The notes: a model not told the origin generated them from the letters alone. Counted from the first letter of the stretch, positions 49,273 through 61,969 are shown. The stretch is 64,000 nt of DNA from Epiperipatus broadwayi (GCA_028023455.1 JAQFVV010013361.1:1-64000), one strand, 5' to 3'. Program-made: numbers and translations.

Positions 49273-52200
49273 TGCAGAAAGGAGTTTGCTATTAACTGAA
49301 AGGAGACCCTTTGATTCCTCTTGGAGGCCTTAAAGGAAGCGAGCAGGGCAAATTCCTAATGCCCACTCCATACGTTCTTGTCGTTGCAGTTGTTATTACT
49401 ATGTGATTAGTCATATAGTATATGAACATGGATGGGCTGCTCACCAACATGCATTAGCCAGCGTGGTGAGTTTATTGGCTTTTTACCTCTGAGTTTAAGA
49501 TCAAGAAACACCATGGTCTTTCTTCTCAGTGCCCGATAAGGCAGAATGAATGTTTGTGTAAATGATAAATATTTTTCCAATACATATTCAATTATGACAG
49601 ACAAAAATAAAGCATGGCCCTTATTCCCAGGAGGCTGTAAAGTCACCAACCAAGGCAGCGGTTGGTGGCCGAAGGTGGAGGGTGCTAAGAATCCCCTGAT
49701 TGTGGACCCAGGCTGCCATTTGATGACGACTTTTTATTTCAGTACTTACAACTGCAGATCACTTTCAAGTGAAGGAAGATTGCAAGAATTAGAAGAAGAA
49801 CTGTCTTATATTAAATGGGACATTATTGGACTTTGTGAAGTTAGAAGAAAAGGAGAAGAAACAATTGATTTAAAAAGTGGACATATACTCTATTATAAAG
49901 GCACACATATTGGAAATACAAGTGGAGTACAGTAGGATTCATTATAAATAAAAAGTGGAAGAACAATATTGTGGAGATTGATGGTGTATTGGACAGAGTG
50001 GCAAGATTAGTTATACAACTTAATAGCAGATACCAAATGCAGATTATTCAGGTTTATGCCCCAACAAGTTCTCATAGTGATGAAGTAGTAGAAGATTTTT
50101 ATATGGATGTACAAAAGGCTTTTGATCAGAGTAAACAACATTTTAAAATTGTTATGGGAGACTTTAATGCTAGAATTGGTAGACAAATGAAAGATGAAAT
50201 TGCTGTAGGTAATTTTGGTTATGGTAATAGAAATGAGAGAGGACATAGACTTGTGGAGTTTGCAGAAAAAGAAAAACTTTATATTATGAATTCATTTTTT
50301 GAAAAAAATGTTAAAAGGAAATGAACATGGAAGCATCCAAATGAAGGTACAGCAGAATTGGATTATATTTTGACTAACAGAAAATACATATTTCAAGATT
50401 GTAATGTTCTTAATAAATTTAACACAGGAAGTGATCATCGATTAGTAAGGTGTAAGTTACGTGTTAATGTAAAACTAGAGAGACAAAAATTATTAAGAAA
50501 AACAATATTTACAGTTGATATTCCTAATCTTCAGAAACATTCTAATGAATTTAAATTAGAACTTACAAATAGGTTTCAAGTGTTAGGAGATTTTGAACAT
50601 GATTAAGATTTGAATGAAATTAATATGAAAATCACTGATACACTTTTAAAAACTGCAACAAACATAGCTGGTAGAAAAAAGCAGCAATTGACTAATAAAA
50701 TTTCTACTGAGACTAGAGAATTTATGAAGAAAAGAAGGAATATGAAGATATACAAAAATGCTGTATTAAAAAAAATTGAATATCTCGAATTTGGTAAAAT
50801 GGTACGGAAAAGAGTTGAAAATGATATAAGAAAGTATAACTGTGAAATAGCAAGGAAAGCTGTAGAAGAAAATAAAAGTCTCAAAAATGTTAAACAACAT
50901 TTTGGTATTGGTAGGAAATTTATATCTGCAATAAGAAAAAAAGATGGAATTATTAATAAAAAGAGAGATGACATCATGAAATTGGTAGAAGATTTTTATC
51001 AAGAATTATATAGTAATAAAGAACAAGTACCTTCTATATCTATTACATCTTCCGAATTGCCCAGAATTTTAAATGAAGAAGTGAGAAATGCAATTAAGTG
51101 TATGAAGAAAGGAAAGGCTCCAGGAAATGATGGAATTATAATTGATATATTAAAAGAAGCAGGTGAAGAAATAGAAACAATTTTATTCAAAGTTATATAC
51201 AAAATGTCTAAATGATAAAGATGTACCGAAAGATTGGAAGAATGCAGTAATAATATTAATATTTAAAAAAGGTGATAAAGAAGATATTAGAAATTACAGA
51301 CCTATCAACCTTTTATCAGTTTTATATAAAATTTTTACCAAGATAATTACAACTCGTCTACAGAGAACTTTGGATTTCCACCAACCAAGAGAACAAGCTG
51401 GATTTAAAAGTGGTTTTAGTACAATAGATCATATCCAGGTATTGAGAGAAGTCATAGAAAGGACAAATGAATATGAGTTGTCATTATGTTTTGGATTTGT
51501 AGATTATGAAAAGGCATTCGATTCTATACACATTTCTTCAGTGATTAAAGCATTGGAACATCAAGGTATAGATCCAGGATATTGTCATATTTTAAAGAAT
51601 ATTTATAAAAATGCAACAGCAACAATTAGATTACATAATGATACTGGAAAAATCAACATTGAGAAAGGTGTAAGACAAGGTGACTCCATATTTCCAAAAC
51701 TCTTTACAGCAGTGCTGCAAGAAGTATTTTGTGGATTAAAATGGGAAACTAAAGGAGTGAAAGTAAATGGAGAGTATTTAAGTCATTTAGATTTCACAGA
51801 TGATGTAGTTGTTTTTGCAAATAATGCTTCAGAGCTGCAGGAAATGTTGCAGGAGTTAGCAGATGGAAGTAGAAAAGTAGGACTAAAGATAAATGTTAAA
51901 AAGATTAAAGTAATGTTTAATCGATTTGCTTAAAATATGAAAATAAAGATTGATTATGAAGAATTAGAAGAAGTTAACAGTTACAAATACCTTGGTCAGA
52001 TTATTAATACAGATGGAAACATAATGGAGGAAATTAATCATAGAATTAAACTTGGTTGGAGTGCTTTTGGTAGAAATAACTTGATACTAAAAGGAAATAT
52101 GCCCATGTGTTTGAAAAGGATGGTTTTTAACAAATGTGTTTTACCAGTTCTTGCTTATGGATCTGAGACTTGGACACTTAATAGAAGAGCAATACAGAGA

Positions 52201-52560
52201 CTTCAGACCACTCAAAGGAGTATGGAGAGATGTATGTTGGGAGTAACAAGAAGAGATCGAAAACGCAATGTATGGGTAAGACAACAAACAGGTGTTACTG
52301 ACCTTATTGAAAAAATTAAAAGATTGAAATGGAGTTGGGCTGGACATATTGCTAGAAGAGATGATAATAGATGGACAATTGAAATTTTAAACTGGATTCC
52401 AAGAGATTGTAAAAGACCCAGAAAGAGACCACATGTGAGATGGATGGATGAAATAAGAAAATGTGCAGGGGTGTTGTGGAGAAGAGAAGCTAAAGATCGG
52501 AGAAGATGGTTTAAACTTGGAGAGACCTTCATCCTGCAGTGGATTGATAATGGTTGATGA

Positions 52561-52592
<32 letters not shown>
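49040..52592 (+). mobile_element. RTE-clade non-LTR retrotransposon, near full length
   Basis: A 5' leader of moderately high G+C (about 49040-49722, interrupted by a (TA)n run at 49233-49269) is followed by the endonuclease-RT frame and a 3' tail TGATGATGATA running into (TA)n. The short-repeat tail rather than poly-A is typical of RTE elements. The exact 5' end and TSD could not be fixed. Fragments of the same family occur at 12.9, 15.7, 30.5, 46.3 and 62.6 kb. Confidence 0.85.
49723..52557 (+). pseudogene. RTE endonuclease-reverse transcriptase ORF, five lesions
   Basis: APE-type endonuclease: STYNCRSL, LCEVRRK, IIQVYAPTS, FKIVMGDFNARIG, LDYIL and TGSDHRLVRCKL, in the family order. RT: GKAPGNDGI, FKKGDKEDIRNYRPINLLS, EQAGFKSGFSTIDHI, FVDYEKAFDSI, GVRQGDSIFPKLF and the catalytic box FTDDVVVFA (FADD expected; the two Asp remain). 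C-terminal GHIARRDDNRW, RWMDEIRKCAG and the final LGE-FILQW match RTE proteins. Start taken at the ATG before TTFYFSTYN; upstream codons in the same frame may also be translated. Lesions: frameshift near 49930, stops at 50322 and 50604, frameshift near 51205, stop at 51931. Not functional as it stands. Confidence 0.9.
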
Positions 52593-52594
<2 letters not shown>

Positions 52595-52595
52595 T

Positions 52596-52662
52596 CAAAT
52601 GGTAAGTAAAAGTTCTTTATATATATATATATATATATAAAGAACTTTTACTTACCATTTGA
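52596..52662. repeat. Perfect hairpin palindrome with (TA)n centre
   Basis: CAAATGGTAAGTAAAAGTTC followed by TTTA, about 10 TA units, and the exact complement of the arm. It abuts the RTE tail with only a few bases between. Confidence 0.85.
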
Positions 52663-55600
52663 AATAATAAATTAATTAACTTTGATTTGTAGGGGGATAA
52701 TAATAATTTACACATACATGTAAATTTTATGTATATTTTTCAACATCATATTATGTCTTGTAAAAATATAATACAGTAATAAGTTTATTTTTTAACTAAT
52801 AAAATGTCAGTGTACACACACATTTGAATATGTCATGTAGACCCATATGTATTAAAATCAGTCATCAAGCACATATATGTTAAAATTAATTAATATGTAT
52901 TATAAAAATGAATTTTTATTATTAGTTTATGACAATTCAAAGATGTTAATTTTAAATTATTATACATCACATCTGAGTGCTTATATATAGGTGTATTTTA
53001 TGAAAATCTATTGAGATATATGCAAATTACAATGTAATAGCATATTTTTTTGTATTATTTTAATCATAATCAGAATGCTGAACTTATATATGTATAGTAT
53101 TCTTAGCAGACCTTAATTTTATTTTATTATTGTTGTTATTATTAAATGTATATTTGATTAAGTTATTCCAGTGACTTTATTTAATCCTAAAACATTACAA
53201 AAACATTATATGTTTTATTTATTTATCTCTTACTCACAATAACAGTTATAGAGCTCATGCTCTCTGAACTGGATCTGTATATAATGTCCAGTTATATGGA
53301 TTGGAACTTATGTTTAGTATTATAGATATCCAGTAGATGATGATTTTAGTGCTTCTCTAATGCTGGATGGCACAAAGATATATCCTTTAAAGTCCATGCA
53401 CCAAATTTTATTTTAGTATTAATTAGAAATTAAGTTTACAGTTGGCCAGTACATTAATGGCATTAAATGGCCAGGGAATTGATGATGATTAGTATGTTTC
53501 TGTATCCTAGCAATATTTTTATTTTTTATATTATGATGGATTAGCACTTAAGTTTGTGCATCCAAATTATTGTTTATATAATCTGCCCTACATTTGGTAA
53601 GGGCTAAATAATTAGCCCTGTCTGTAGTGGATCACTTTCAAATCCAATCACAAGGTTGACTGTTGATTTCATTTTTTGATCATTCATGATAATGAATGAT
53701 TATTATTTTCTGTAATGTTGGTGAACTTATAGTTAGTCTTTTATTTCTGATTATCTTGCATGTTCATTCTATTTGTTATATATTTAAATTTGATGTATTA
53801 AGTGGGATTGATGATTTCCCTTCACTCCAGGTACACCCGTGTTTTTCCATACCATTATAATATTGATAATAAGGCTTAATTGATTAGCTTTGATGTCTAT
53901 TTTATTTTCTACTTTTTTATATATTATTATATTCTCTGTTCATTCAAAGTATTAATTTGAAGCCAATTGCTTCAGTATTTAATATTATCTAATACTATAG
54001 TGGTAAAAGTAATCAAAATAGAATAAATAGCAATAAAAATATGAGCACAATTAAAATTTGTAAATTTCCTCATAAATCATGGTTTCACTATTAGACTAAT
54101 AATACCATTAAATAAAAACTAAGTCAAATACAAATATACATAAAACTATCTACAATTCAAAAGCAATTGCCAATTACCCTTATCTTTAAAAAATGTTTCT
54201 ATATGTTTGATAGCCACAAATCTTAAACAATTAATGAATGAATCTATTTGTTTTTTCATTGCATTGTATTAATAAAAAGAGTTGTTGCAGCACTTAATTC
54301 TCCAGGAATACAGTATTTTGAACAGCCTTCTAATGACAATTTGAAAAACATTTATAGCTTTTATTTTGTTCAATATGTCTTTATTGTTTATTACTATTTA
54401 TATTTTTATAAAATTTTGTGACAAATATAAATTTAAAAATGAAAACATATTCTTAAAAATAATATATCAATCTTGCAAAAATAGAAAAAAGGTATTTGTG
54501 AGTTTTAAGTAAACCAAAATGGCAGCCTGTATTTTTGATAAATGTACAGATTTAGGGGCCCCTAAAATGTTTTTTAAAAATGTCCATTAGGAAATGCCAT
54601 ATTTAATAATTATATTTTATTTTTTTATTACTGTTATTTTTTTAAAAAGAAATTATTGTGGAAAAATTAATTATAATATTTACAGTTTATTTATTTATTT
54701 TGGATTAAGTTATTAACAGAAAACTGAAATATATATATATACTTTATTCATGGCAACAGTGTGCAATCATATTGTGACCATTAGCACATGCTTTTTTGGA
54801 GGGGAAGACTTTGTACCTTTGGAAAGAGTCCACTACATCGTGTTCTGTGACAGAAAAATTCCAAATTTTTATCATTATGTCAATTTACCAACAAAACTGC
54901 TTACAAAAAAAACATGCTGAATCAAACCAAAGTACCACAATTGTAACAGTGTCTCATCACTTTCAATGTTATAAATATAAAAAAAATTGAAATAAACTTT
55001 CTTAATGAAATTTATCAGAATTTATTCCTTTTTTTAAATTTAACAATCAATTTATTAATTTTGTTTTCATTTAATAACTAACACATCTTCAATAGATTAT
55101 GGTGCTTCAAAACTGTATATTTATTAAAATACAGGGTGCTACTTTGGTTTTCTTGAAAATTCACAAGTACCCAAAAAAGTAATAAATAGAAAAACAGCTA
55201 GTTTTGTTTTATTCATAGACTGTTTTACTCAAAGATTAAACCAACGAATTTTTAATGAAATAAAACCTTTCCCACTAATTTTCTATTATTAAAACAAATT
55301 TTTGCAAGAATTATTTTGAAAAATTTTTAAATTTCATGTACAATCACAAAAAGTGACAAAAAATAATAGCTATAATAATAATGTTGTTTTATTGCTAATA
55401 ATTTTTGTTTTACATTACTTCACTTCCCTTGACTTATATTTTTTTTAAAAAAAGACATCACATATTAATCAAAAACTAATATTTAATTTAATTTTACATA
55501 AACAAAAATAAATGCTCAAAGAGTCTATAGGTAAATTTATAAATTTTCAATTTCAAGATGTGTACAAAAGCTAAGGCCATAGCACACTAACTACTTTTGA

Positions 55601-55865
55601 ATGTAATCCTTGTCTTAAAATCATGACAACACTGGTTTGTTTTCTACTTTTCTCTGGATGATACTGGCATCAAACAGTTTTAATTGGAATTTATATATCA
55701 GTATACATTTCAATTCAAGTTTTTGCCATCAAATAAATGCTAAGCTGCTAAACAAATGTTTCAGATAATAGAATTGAGCCACTCTAAGCTAAATGATTGC
55801 AGATCACAAAACCTTATGAAAATTAATACACTGTACAGGCTTGCACACACCCGCACATATAAAAT
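52663..55865. other. AT-rich intergenic sequence, nothing recognised
   Basis: A 64-codon frame at 54796-54990 has no recognisable motif. No repeat shared with the rest of the window was noticed in 3.2 kb. Confidence 0.4.
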
Positions 55866-56020
55866 GTAATATATCAGGGATTCAAACTCAGACTTTCACA
55901 TGACCCTCAGCTTTCATGCCACATATTGCTGACCCACCTGATCATACACATGTTGAAAAGATGGAGAGCTGAGGGTGGTGTGAAAGTCTGAGTTCAAATC
56001 CCTTATATATAAAATTTTAT
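55866..56020. repeat. R1 family, two 3' ends in inverted arrangement
   Basis: Left half on the minus strand (GGATTCAAACTCAGACTTTC), right half on the plus strand (GAAAGTCTGAGTTCAAATCC), sharing CACATGTTGAAAAGATGG in between. A compact foldback of the R1 terminus; no ribozyme. Confidence 0.78.
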
Positions 56021-56624
56021 TAAGTAATTTGATCAGCAATAGAAGGTTAATATTTTATGCTTTATACCATGCTCACAAATGTGTAAGACTGAGCTACTTT
56101 TTATGAATTTTAATTTTTTTTATGATGACACAATTTTCTTTTCTTACATAAATCTTAAAACAGTTTCACAAAATTTTATAAATTATTCTGCTACATGATA
56201 TTCTGTAAACTACACCTGAAATAATTTTATTAAATTTAAAAGTAAAATTTTCCCTCTAAGAAATTCTCATACTTCCTCTTCCATTAACAAATAATTATTT
56301 TTGTTAATTAACTACAAATTATCAATATAAAAGACTATAAAATAATTTGTTTTCATTTTAGTTTTACAAGTAAACCTTTTTTCTTTGTCATATATTAATG
56401 TAATTCTTAAAAATTATATACTTTTTATAATCATACAAAACTTGCACTGTTCAAATTAATATGTAATGCTAAATATAATACAATAACATCCAAAAATCCT
56501 TGTGGTGAAAATCAATATGCAAATAAAGAGCAGTATGTAAACTAGCTGTTTATATATTAAAGCAAAGTCAAACCATGAATATAAATCATTTTTTTGATCA
56601 TGAGCAGACTATGGGACATATCTT
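56021..56624. other. AT-rich intergenic sequence, nothing recognised
   Basis: No supported gene or repeat. Confidence 0.4.
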
Positions 56625-56765
56625 TCCCTCTGCTAATGTTAAAACAATATGCACAGAGAGGGATGATAGGAAAAGAAAATATAAAGAAGCATGAGCTATT
56701 GCTAGGGATTCTCACTTCATTAATCAAAAAGATTCCTGCATGCCATTGTTAAAAAATAACAGAAC
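56625..56765 (+). pseudogene. Retroelement C-terminal-like relic B
   Basis: Frame reads CTERDDRKRKYKEA, stop, AIARDSHFINQKD and CMPLLK; counterpart of the relic at 17.34-17.48 kb. The KEAxAIA-x-S and N-rich end resemble PLE or GIY-YIG protein ends. Assignment tentative. Confidence 0.38.
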
Positions 56766-57061
56766 CTAATTTACATACTGCACTTTATTTGCATATTGAT
56801 CTTTGCCACAATATATACATACTTTTAACAACACAGTAAGTGTTAGCACTATGATTCTGGCAGCAACCTGTAGAAATCTGGCTCAGTGCTCTTATTAATA
56901 ATCTTAATATTATTTAATACAAATATAAGTTTTCAAGTGACAGACATTCCAACAGGCAAAACTCTCTATACATATTGCCACTCAGTGCAAGACAGAGTAA
57001 TCAATGGATGCCAGAAGGCTTGTGCATAAAATCCCCATCTAGTGCCTATTCATTCAATATG

Positions 57062-57100
57062 CCCAGATTAGTTTCTAGCTTATGGCCTTTGTCAGTGAGG
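57062..57100 (-). ncRNA. Hammerhead relic, R2b
   Basis: Minus strand: CUGACAA (G8 to A without change at C3), stem II AGGC-type hairpin with CATAA loop, GAAA intact, stem III weakened, C17, and CUCA/UGGG as stem I. One unpaired core change predicts inactivity. Confidence 0.55.
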
Positions 57101-57432
57101 AGCCTTGGATCTGAGAGCACTGCACATAGATCTTAGGATCTAATGCAACCCTCCAGTAGCCATCTTTTATCTCTACTTAACTACAAAACTATGAGACTTA
57201 AATTGAAAACACTATAATATTTTCAATCCAAGCTCATCAGCTTATATAGTCATATAGGTCTGAACTCAGTTCAGTACCTATACATTTTGGTGTCTTTGAT
57301 TCTTTAATAACCATAGACACCACTATTTTATTAGGCAGGAGTGGTTTTAAGCCAATAAACATAACATGATCACTATTTCTTATGCTTGCTCTTAACTGTT
57401 ATTCAAACAGGCAAAATCCAAGATCCAAGGCT

Positions 57433-57472
57433 CCTCACTGATTAAGGTCACAAGCCAGAAACTCGTCTGGAG
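57433..57472 (+). ncRNA. Hammerhead relic, R2c
   Basis: CUGAUUA (G8 to U), hairpin around CACAA, GAAA (57458-57461), stem III AC/GU around UC, C17 at 57467, stem I CUCA/UGGA. The G8 change predicts inactivity. Confidence 0.55.
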
Positions 57473-58020
57473 ATATTGTATGAGCAGGCACTAGATGGGG
57501 ATTTTATGCACAAGCCTTCTGGCATTCATTGATTACTCTGGCTTGCATTGAGTGGCAATACATATATATAGTTTTGCCTGTTTGAATAACAGTTAAGAGC
57601 AAGCATAAGAAATGGTGATCATGTGATGTTTATTGACAGACATTCCTAAAGTTAATATTTGACAAATAGAGTTTTTATTTATAACAATGGCATTTGGTGT
57701 CATTGGACATTATTTATCTATTCAAAAAGTCAGTAGAATGAAAAAAAAAAATTTTAGCATTAGTTATCATCAAAGAAAAAAAATTAAAAATTAATATATT
57801 ATTTATTGTTTTTACAATTTTAAAAATGCTTTCTTTATCATTTTGACAAAGGCGATTTTAATTTACTCAGTAGAAACTGCTTCCATTTGCTGCAACAAAC
57901 TTTTTAAAAGTTGTTATTTAAAAAATAAATTGTTTTTAAGAAAAATTTCCTGTTAGTAACATATAATAAATCACAAATAGTGAATTAAGATGCATCTGAA
58001 AAGAAGTTTATGAATTCAAA

Positions 58021-58070
58021 AAACAAAACTAAGGCTAAGCGCTTTCAAGAGCTATCATATTCATAGCTAG
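58021..58070 (-). ncRNA. Hammerhead-like relic with A3-U8 core pair
   Basis: Minus strand: AGCU and AGCC (three pairs) as stem I, AUGAAUA core, decayed stem II, GAAA (58046-58043), stem III AG/CU around CG, U17. Clearly the same design as the 14.5-kb motif, but stem II is lost. Confidence 0.4.
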
Positions 58071-58224
58071 AGAATGTTATGATAGTGAAAAAGATGTACA
58101 AGTTAGTATATGTATAACAGAGAATATTTAATATTATATAAAATAGTTATTAAAATGAGAGTCCATTTTCTGGAGAAGGTTGGATCTTTATGGTTGACGG
58201 AATGTACAGAGTTAGATATATAGA

Positions 58225-58505
58225 TTTTCAACTCAATAGATAACTTTTAGATAAATGCTGGCTTTGAGTTGGTATTTTTAGATCTAGTGCCTGAACCTAC
58301 CCTGGAACCTCTCTGAGGAGTGCCAAAGCACAAAACCATGGTCAGGGGTTGGGGGGGGGGGTTCCTGACAGAGATATTTTAAATGCTTTCTCTGGCTAAG
58401 CATGTATCACAAAGCTTGTTGAGGAATTGGCAATCCTCATTGTTTATAAGTTACAAGCTTAAGAGAATAGGGTCATGTGATCTATGACTCTTACTTTGAC
58501 TATTT
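58225..58505 (+). repeat. R5 family copy with hammerhead (G12A)
   Basis: Leader GATAACTTTTAGATAAATGC to TTTTTAGATCTAGTG, hammerhead at 58306-58350, an 11-G run, TTCCTGACAGAGATATTTTA and the conserved trailer to ACTCTTACTTTGAC. GATAAATGC in the leader is complementary to GCATTTATC, the trailer end in other copies, giving a foldback around the ribozyme. Confidence 0.78.
58306..58350 (+). ncRNA. Hammerhead motif with G12A substitution, R5
   Basis: Stem I AACCUCU/AGGGGUU (7 bp), CUGAGGA (58313-58319), GUGC/GCAC with CAAA loop, AAAA at 58332-58335 (G12 to A), stem III ACC/GGU around AU, C17 at 58343. Only one invariant base differs from the canonical motif; G12 is the general base, so activity should be strongly reduced. 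Confidence 0.72.
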
Positions 58506-58635
58506 ATAGTATCTGCCTTAAGTGTTATGTGATGTTCTATTGCTAAGACTACTAATATATGGTATGGATGAAGATCTACCAGCACCATATAGCTATTTGA
58601 GTTGGATAGCTGGGTTTGAAGTCAGGTAGGTGTCT

Positions 58636-58917
58636 GAAAATTTCAGATTTTCAACTCAATAGATAACTTTTAGATAAATGCTGGCTTTGGGTTGGTATTT
58701 TTAGATCTAGTGTTTGAACCTACCTTGGCACCTTTCTGAGGAGTGCCAAAGCATGATACCATGGTCAGGGGTTTGAGGGGGGGGTTCCTGACAGAAATAT
58801 TTTAAATGCTTTCTCTTACCACAAAGCTTGTTGAGGAATTGGCAAACCTCATTGTTTATAAATTACAAGCTTAAGAGAATAGGGTCATGTGATCTATGAC
58901 TCTTAGTTTGACTAGAT
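58636..58917 (+). repeat. R5 family copy with hammerhead (A14U)
   Basis: Second R5 copy, direct, about 410 bp downstream of the previous one, sharing the leader and trailer almost base for base; a short deletion removes part of the GGCTAAGC trailer segment. Confidence 0.78.
58731..58772 (+). ncRNA. Hammerhead motif with A14U substitution, R5
   Basis: Stem I ACCUUU/AGGGGU, CUGAGGA (58736-58742), GUGC/GCAU hairpin, GAUA (A14 to U), stem III ACC/GGU, C17 at 58766. The core change predicts loss of activity. Confidence 0.68.
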
Positions 58918-59335
58918 ATATAGTATTTCTCCACCTGGAATCATGCCTCTCAATATACTGAATGATGGCAGAGGACAGGATAAAGAGATGTTCTGTGAAT
59001 TTCTGATGTTCAAAAAAGATGGAGCTATATTCTGACTTGGCTCCAGCTTTGATGATGCAACACTCATGTGGACAAAGATGCCCAGGATTTGTCATAATAA
59101 ATAGATTTTCATCCTGTCTGGAAGCATTCGATTTTATATACTGGGCAAGGGGTGAGACAAGATTTGAGTCTGTCCTTTGAGAATCTGTTGGTAGAAAGGA
59201 GAGGTGCAAAAAGTGAATCAGTAATGGAAGAAAATATTTTCTTGAGTGTTTTGGTAGGGATAAGTCTTTTAGAAAAATATTGCATCATAACCTTTAATTT
59301 CTAAGAAATTGCTGTAGATTATAATTTTTCCTTAA
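58918..59335 (-). other. Unassigned open frame of about 100-120 codons
   Basis: A minus-strand frame open from about 59270 down to 58871 without an ATG at its start (conventional reading begins at a TTG at 59209). It includes MTNPGHLCPHECCIIKAG, a Cys/His-rich stretch (C-x3-CC), and several charged segments. No family recognised. The last 15 codons run into the R5 copy, so the frame is not intact. It may be a LINE fragment. Confidence 0.25.
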
Positions 59336-59345
59336 AAATCTAGAT

Positions 59346-60050
<705 letters not shown>

Positions 60051-61282
60051 CTAATACATTGATGGGGCCATGACATGTGTAGAAAATCACAAGTAGTCTA
60101 TACTCTGAAAAAGTCTACCAACTTCTGGTCTATTTTATTAGAAAAAATTAAAACTCAATTTTTGACTTTTTAAGTAAATTTAACAAATTAGATGCCCACA
60201 TGCTATGTATAACAGTGATATATATATATATATAATTATCAGTAGCATTTTAAAATACACTGTCATATATTACATATAGAAATCATAACTAAATTTAATC
60301 TTTTAAATATATGGTTGCAGACATTAGGTGGAAATGAAAGCATTTTATTAATCGACAGAATTAAATATTATTGAGTCTCTGTGGTTCATTATTGAACAAT
60401 GAGTTAGAAGTTGATATGAGTTAGAAGTTGATATGATGTCATAAAATATTTCGAGAACTTTGGACATTTTTATTTATTTTGCATGGCTTAAAATAGCATT
60501 TAAATGATATAAAATTCAATTAGTCACTGATTCAAATTGTAGATATGCATTAAATTATTAAATACATCAAGTATTTCCATTATTTTCTCCAATTATTCTC
60601 TATACAAAATATTCTACACTGACTATCTATTTTGTGAAATAATAGAAAAAAAAAAACAGATTTATGTGAATATATATATACACACACACGCACTACATGA
60701 ACCTAATTTTTTACCAGTTTCTATGTGATTTCCATTGATGTCTTTATAGATTTCAAAGTGATTTTAGTTTTTAAGATATTATCTGTTGAACTGTTTCAGT
60801 AACATAATTTTAAAGTTAGCCACAATTATAATTTGTCTATGATACCACTCTATGTTAATAAAATTTCAGAGGAAAAATATCTAAAGATGTTATATGGTTA
60901 AAATTCCCTGCAATCAATCCAATGGCTGGAAAAGCAATTGTCAAGATATCTAATACCTATTATAAAATGATGTAAAGGCCATGCTATTAAAAGACTACAG
61001 GGCCAAAAATACTACCCTGGTGGAGTTTAGGTTTGAAAAATTGTTAGTTTGTTAAGGTATATAGTTTCTATAATTGTAGTCTCTGTAAAAAAAGTCCATA
61101 AGTCTTTGATTTGGCCATCATTCACAATAAACCGTTTTCAAATAAATGTGTTAATTTCCAACTATAAAAAAAAAAAAAAAAAATAGAAAGTCAAAACAAA
61201 AATTAACAGTTCATAAATAAATCCATGAAACCAAATACAACCACATACAGAACATGCTAATCCATTATTTTCTTTCTTTTTC
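60051..61282. other. AT-rich intergenic sequence, nothing recognised
   Basis: No supported gene or repeat; poly-A run near 61165. Confidence 0.4.
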
Positions 61283-61380
61283 TCATGTGTCATAGCATCA
61301 GCCGTGGAATGAACCCACTAACCCGGGACAACTGCTTGTAAAACAGCCGTCGCTGACTTCTCGACCACCAATGCTTTGAC
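61283..61380 (-). mobile_element. tRNA-like SINE copy 7, no clear TSD
   Basis: Inverted copy with TCATGTGTCATAGCATC tail complement, AACCCGGGACAACTGC and TTCTCGACCACCAATGC head complement. The flanks do not match clearly. Confidence 0.82.
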
Positions 61381-61507
61381 AAAATAAAGGTGCCCTGCCC
61401 AGGAAAATATTGCTATTTTGAGATGCTGTGTAACTTCTTTAGCAATAAACTTTTCTTCACGAAAGACATTAGTACCATGTCTAATTATAGATTTCTATTA
61501 TATTCCA

Positions 61508-61638
61508 CCCTCAGTTATATTTTTTTTTTTCAAGTGTCATAGCATCGGCCGGGATGCGAACCCGCAACCCGGGCAACTGCTTGTAAGGCAGTTGCGCTGA
61601 CCTCTCGACCACCAATGCAAGACCCCTCAGTCATATTT
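61508..61638 (-). mobile_element. tRNA-like SINE copy 8, with 15-bp TSD
   Basis: Body 61523-61623, flanked by CCCTCAGTTATATTT and CCCTCAGTCATATTT (one mismatch). The best-preserved copy: acceptor-like GCATTGG/CCGATGC, anticodon arm AACTGCC/GGCAGTT around a TTACAA-like loop, CCCGGG variable arm, perfect CGGG/CCCG T-arm around TTCGCAT. Confidence 0.9.
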
Positions 61639-61969
61639 CTACAATAAAAGACTTCAGTATTGCACTTTTTTAGAATGACTTCTTCGATCATCTTTGCAAT
61701 GCAAATAAGATTTGTCTTTCTCATAAAGCCCACGGATCAAATTCATTATAAAATATTTTTAAGAAGTCTTGTATTGTTCAATCATTTTCCCTAATCCAAT
61801 GAAATCATGATTTTACATCAGTAGATTCTAAAGTATAACATCTAACGAATCAAAGTCATTGATTGGTCTTACATTATCATTGAATTTTTAAAATACTACA
61901 GAGCATCCTTAATTTTCTAATATCTTTATGTTTGTCAATAATAAGTCCAATCTCTTTTATATACGGGTG
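61639..61969. other. AT-rich intergenic sequence, nothing recognised
   Basis: No supported gene or repeat. Confidence 0.4.

Larger units (their letters stand above)
56950..57640. repeat. R2 family, two copies head to head
   Basis: R2b (about 56950-57110, minus) and R2c (about 57410-57590, plus) face each other around a spacer of roughly 300 bp. Shared landmarks: TAATCAATGGATGCCAGAAG in R2b and its complement in R2c, and CAGGCAAAA at the outer ends. R2c is further enclosed by an inverted repeat of about 50 bp (57364-57416 and 57573-57635, with TTCTTATGCTTGCTCTTAAC). Confidence 0.78.

Noticed and set aside
50603-51202. Minus-strand frames of up to 124 codons opposite the RTE ORF
   Set aside because: Shadows of the RTE coding strand.
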